DNA from: an uncultured Thermoleophilia bacterium
GTDB lineage: Bacteria > Actinomycetota > Thermoleophilia > Gaiellales > F1-60-MAGs149
Length of the DNA: 5,019 bases
NCBI GenBank assembly: GCA_902806305.1
Contig: CADCWC010000322.1
Location: 1 to 5,019, forward strand
Direction of reading: 5' to 3'
Under the pieces are notes generated by a model, which worked only from the letters and a program-made list of their open reading frames with translations, made no database searches and was not told the origin of the DNA. This document shows, piece by piece, positions 4,516 to 5,019 of this stretch; positions within the stretch are counted from its first letter, which is position 1, and each line of letters begins with the position of its first letter. The position numbers and the translations under genes were made by a program.

Positions 4516-5019
4516 GTGGCCGCCCGCGCCGAGCAGATGACCCTTCTCGGGCCCGACCGGCCCGACGGCCCGATCCCGCCTGAGCAGCTCGTCGAGGCGG
4601 TGCTCGCCTGGTACGCGGACCGCGGGCGCGACCTCCCGTGGCGTCGGACCCGTGATCCGTACGCGATCCTCGTCTCGGAACTGATGCTGCAGCAGACGCA
4701 GGTCGCACGGGTGATCCCGCGCTACGAGGCCTGGCTCGAGCGCTGGCCGACGGCACGCACGCTCGCCGACGCACCCGTCGCCGACGTCATCGCGGCCTGG
4801 AACGGCCTGGGCTACAACCGTCGGGCGGTGAACCTCCACGCCGCCGCGCGGATCCTGGCCGACGAGGGGGTGCCCACGGACCTCGAGGGCCTGCGGCGCC
4901 TCCCGGGCGTCGGCCCCTACACCGCGGCGGCGGTGGCGTGCTTCGCGCTCGGCCAGGACGTGATCCCGGTCGACGTGAACGTGCGGCGGGTGTTGGACCG
5001 AGCCGCCGCCGTCGTCGCC
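4516..5019 (+). CDS. mutY: A/G-specific adenine glycosylase MutY, N-terminal part (cut by window edge)
   Basis: The first 168 residues of a base-excision repair glycosylase that removes adenine mispaired with 8-oxoguanine, limiting G:C to T:A mutations. After a variable leader, AWYADRGRDLPWR (31-43) begins the helix-hairpin-helix glycosylase domain. SELMLQQTQV (54-63) holds the catalytic Glu (E55). LPGVGPYTAAAV (129-140) is the helix-hairpin-helix. PVDVNVRRVLDR (151-162) holds the catalytic Asp (D153). The motif SELMLQQTQ separates MutY from endonuclease III. The Cys cluster for the 4Fe-4S centre and the C-terminal NUDIX-like domain, if present, fall beyond the edge. The GTG at 4516 is chosen because a -10-like TACCAT sits 7 bases upstream; an in-frame ATG at 4537 is the alternative. 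It is divergent from gltX with a 23-base gap. The chemistry is unrelated to the gltX unit, so the adjacency may be purely positional. Confidence 0.93.
   Translation, partial: MAARAEQMTLLGPDRPDGPIPPEQLVEAVLAWYADRGRDLPWRRTRDPYAILVSELMLQQTQVARVIPRYEAWLERWPTARTLADAPVADVIAAWNGLGYNRRAVNLHAAARILADEGVPTDLEGLRRLPGVGPYTAAAVACFALGQDVIPVDVNVRRVLDRAAAVVA

Noticed and set aside
3308..4540. Long plus-strand open frame (410 aa) antisense to gltX
   Set aside because: It is Arg/Glu/Gly/Val-rich with no recognisable domain and mirrors the gltX codons; long antisense frames are expected in GC-rich coding DNA.

Overview
This is a GC-rich window, very probably from a deep-branching actinobacterium. Thermoleophilia- or Rubrobacteria-like lineages are my best guess. 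The guess rests on three things: high GC in all reading frames, mostly GTG/ATG starts with little Shine-Dalgarno support, and a Bacillus-type SigH (sporulation/transition-state sigma factor) in a high-GC genome. The taxonomic call is inference.

Layout. Four complete genes lie on the minus strand in the order of transcription gltX (4492-3188), cysS (3191-1785), rlmB (1788-1054) and sigH (868-167). The first three form a tight unit with two 4-base stop/start overlaps (ATGA and GTGA). rlmB is followed by a strong GC hairpin, and then comes a 185-base gap that is poorer in GC than its surroundings. That gap holds a perfect Gram-positive LexA/SOS-type box, a run of three near-identical hexamers, a candidate promoter, and an inverted repeat overlapping the sigH ribosome-binding site. 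Below sigH, a minus-strand gene resembling the N-terminus of a MarR-family regulator starts inside a perfect 11-bp inverted repeat and runs off the left edge. At the right edge the 5' two-fifths or so of mutY runs divergently on the plus strand, separated from gltX by only 23 bases.

How it fits together. gltX-cysS-rlmB-sigH is the skeleton of the B. subtilis order gltX-cysE-cysS-mrnC-rlmB-rae1-sigH, with the intervening genes absent. It couples tRNA charging (Glu, Cys) and 23S rRNA methylation to a growth-phase sigma factor. The main regulatory observations are: (i) sigH has its own control region with a LexA-type operator; (ii) gltX and mutY appear to be leaderless genes fired from two -10 elements that share one TA dinucleotide; (iii) the MarR-like gene carries a probable autoregulatory palindrome over its start codon. 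No RNA gene, mobile element or CRISPR array was seen.
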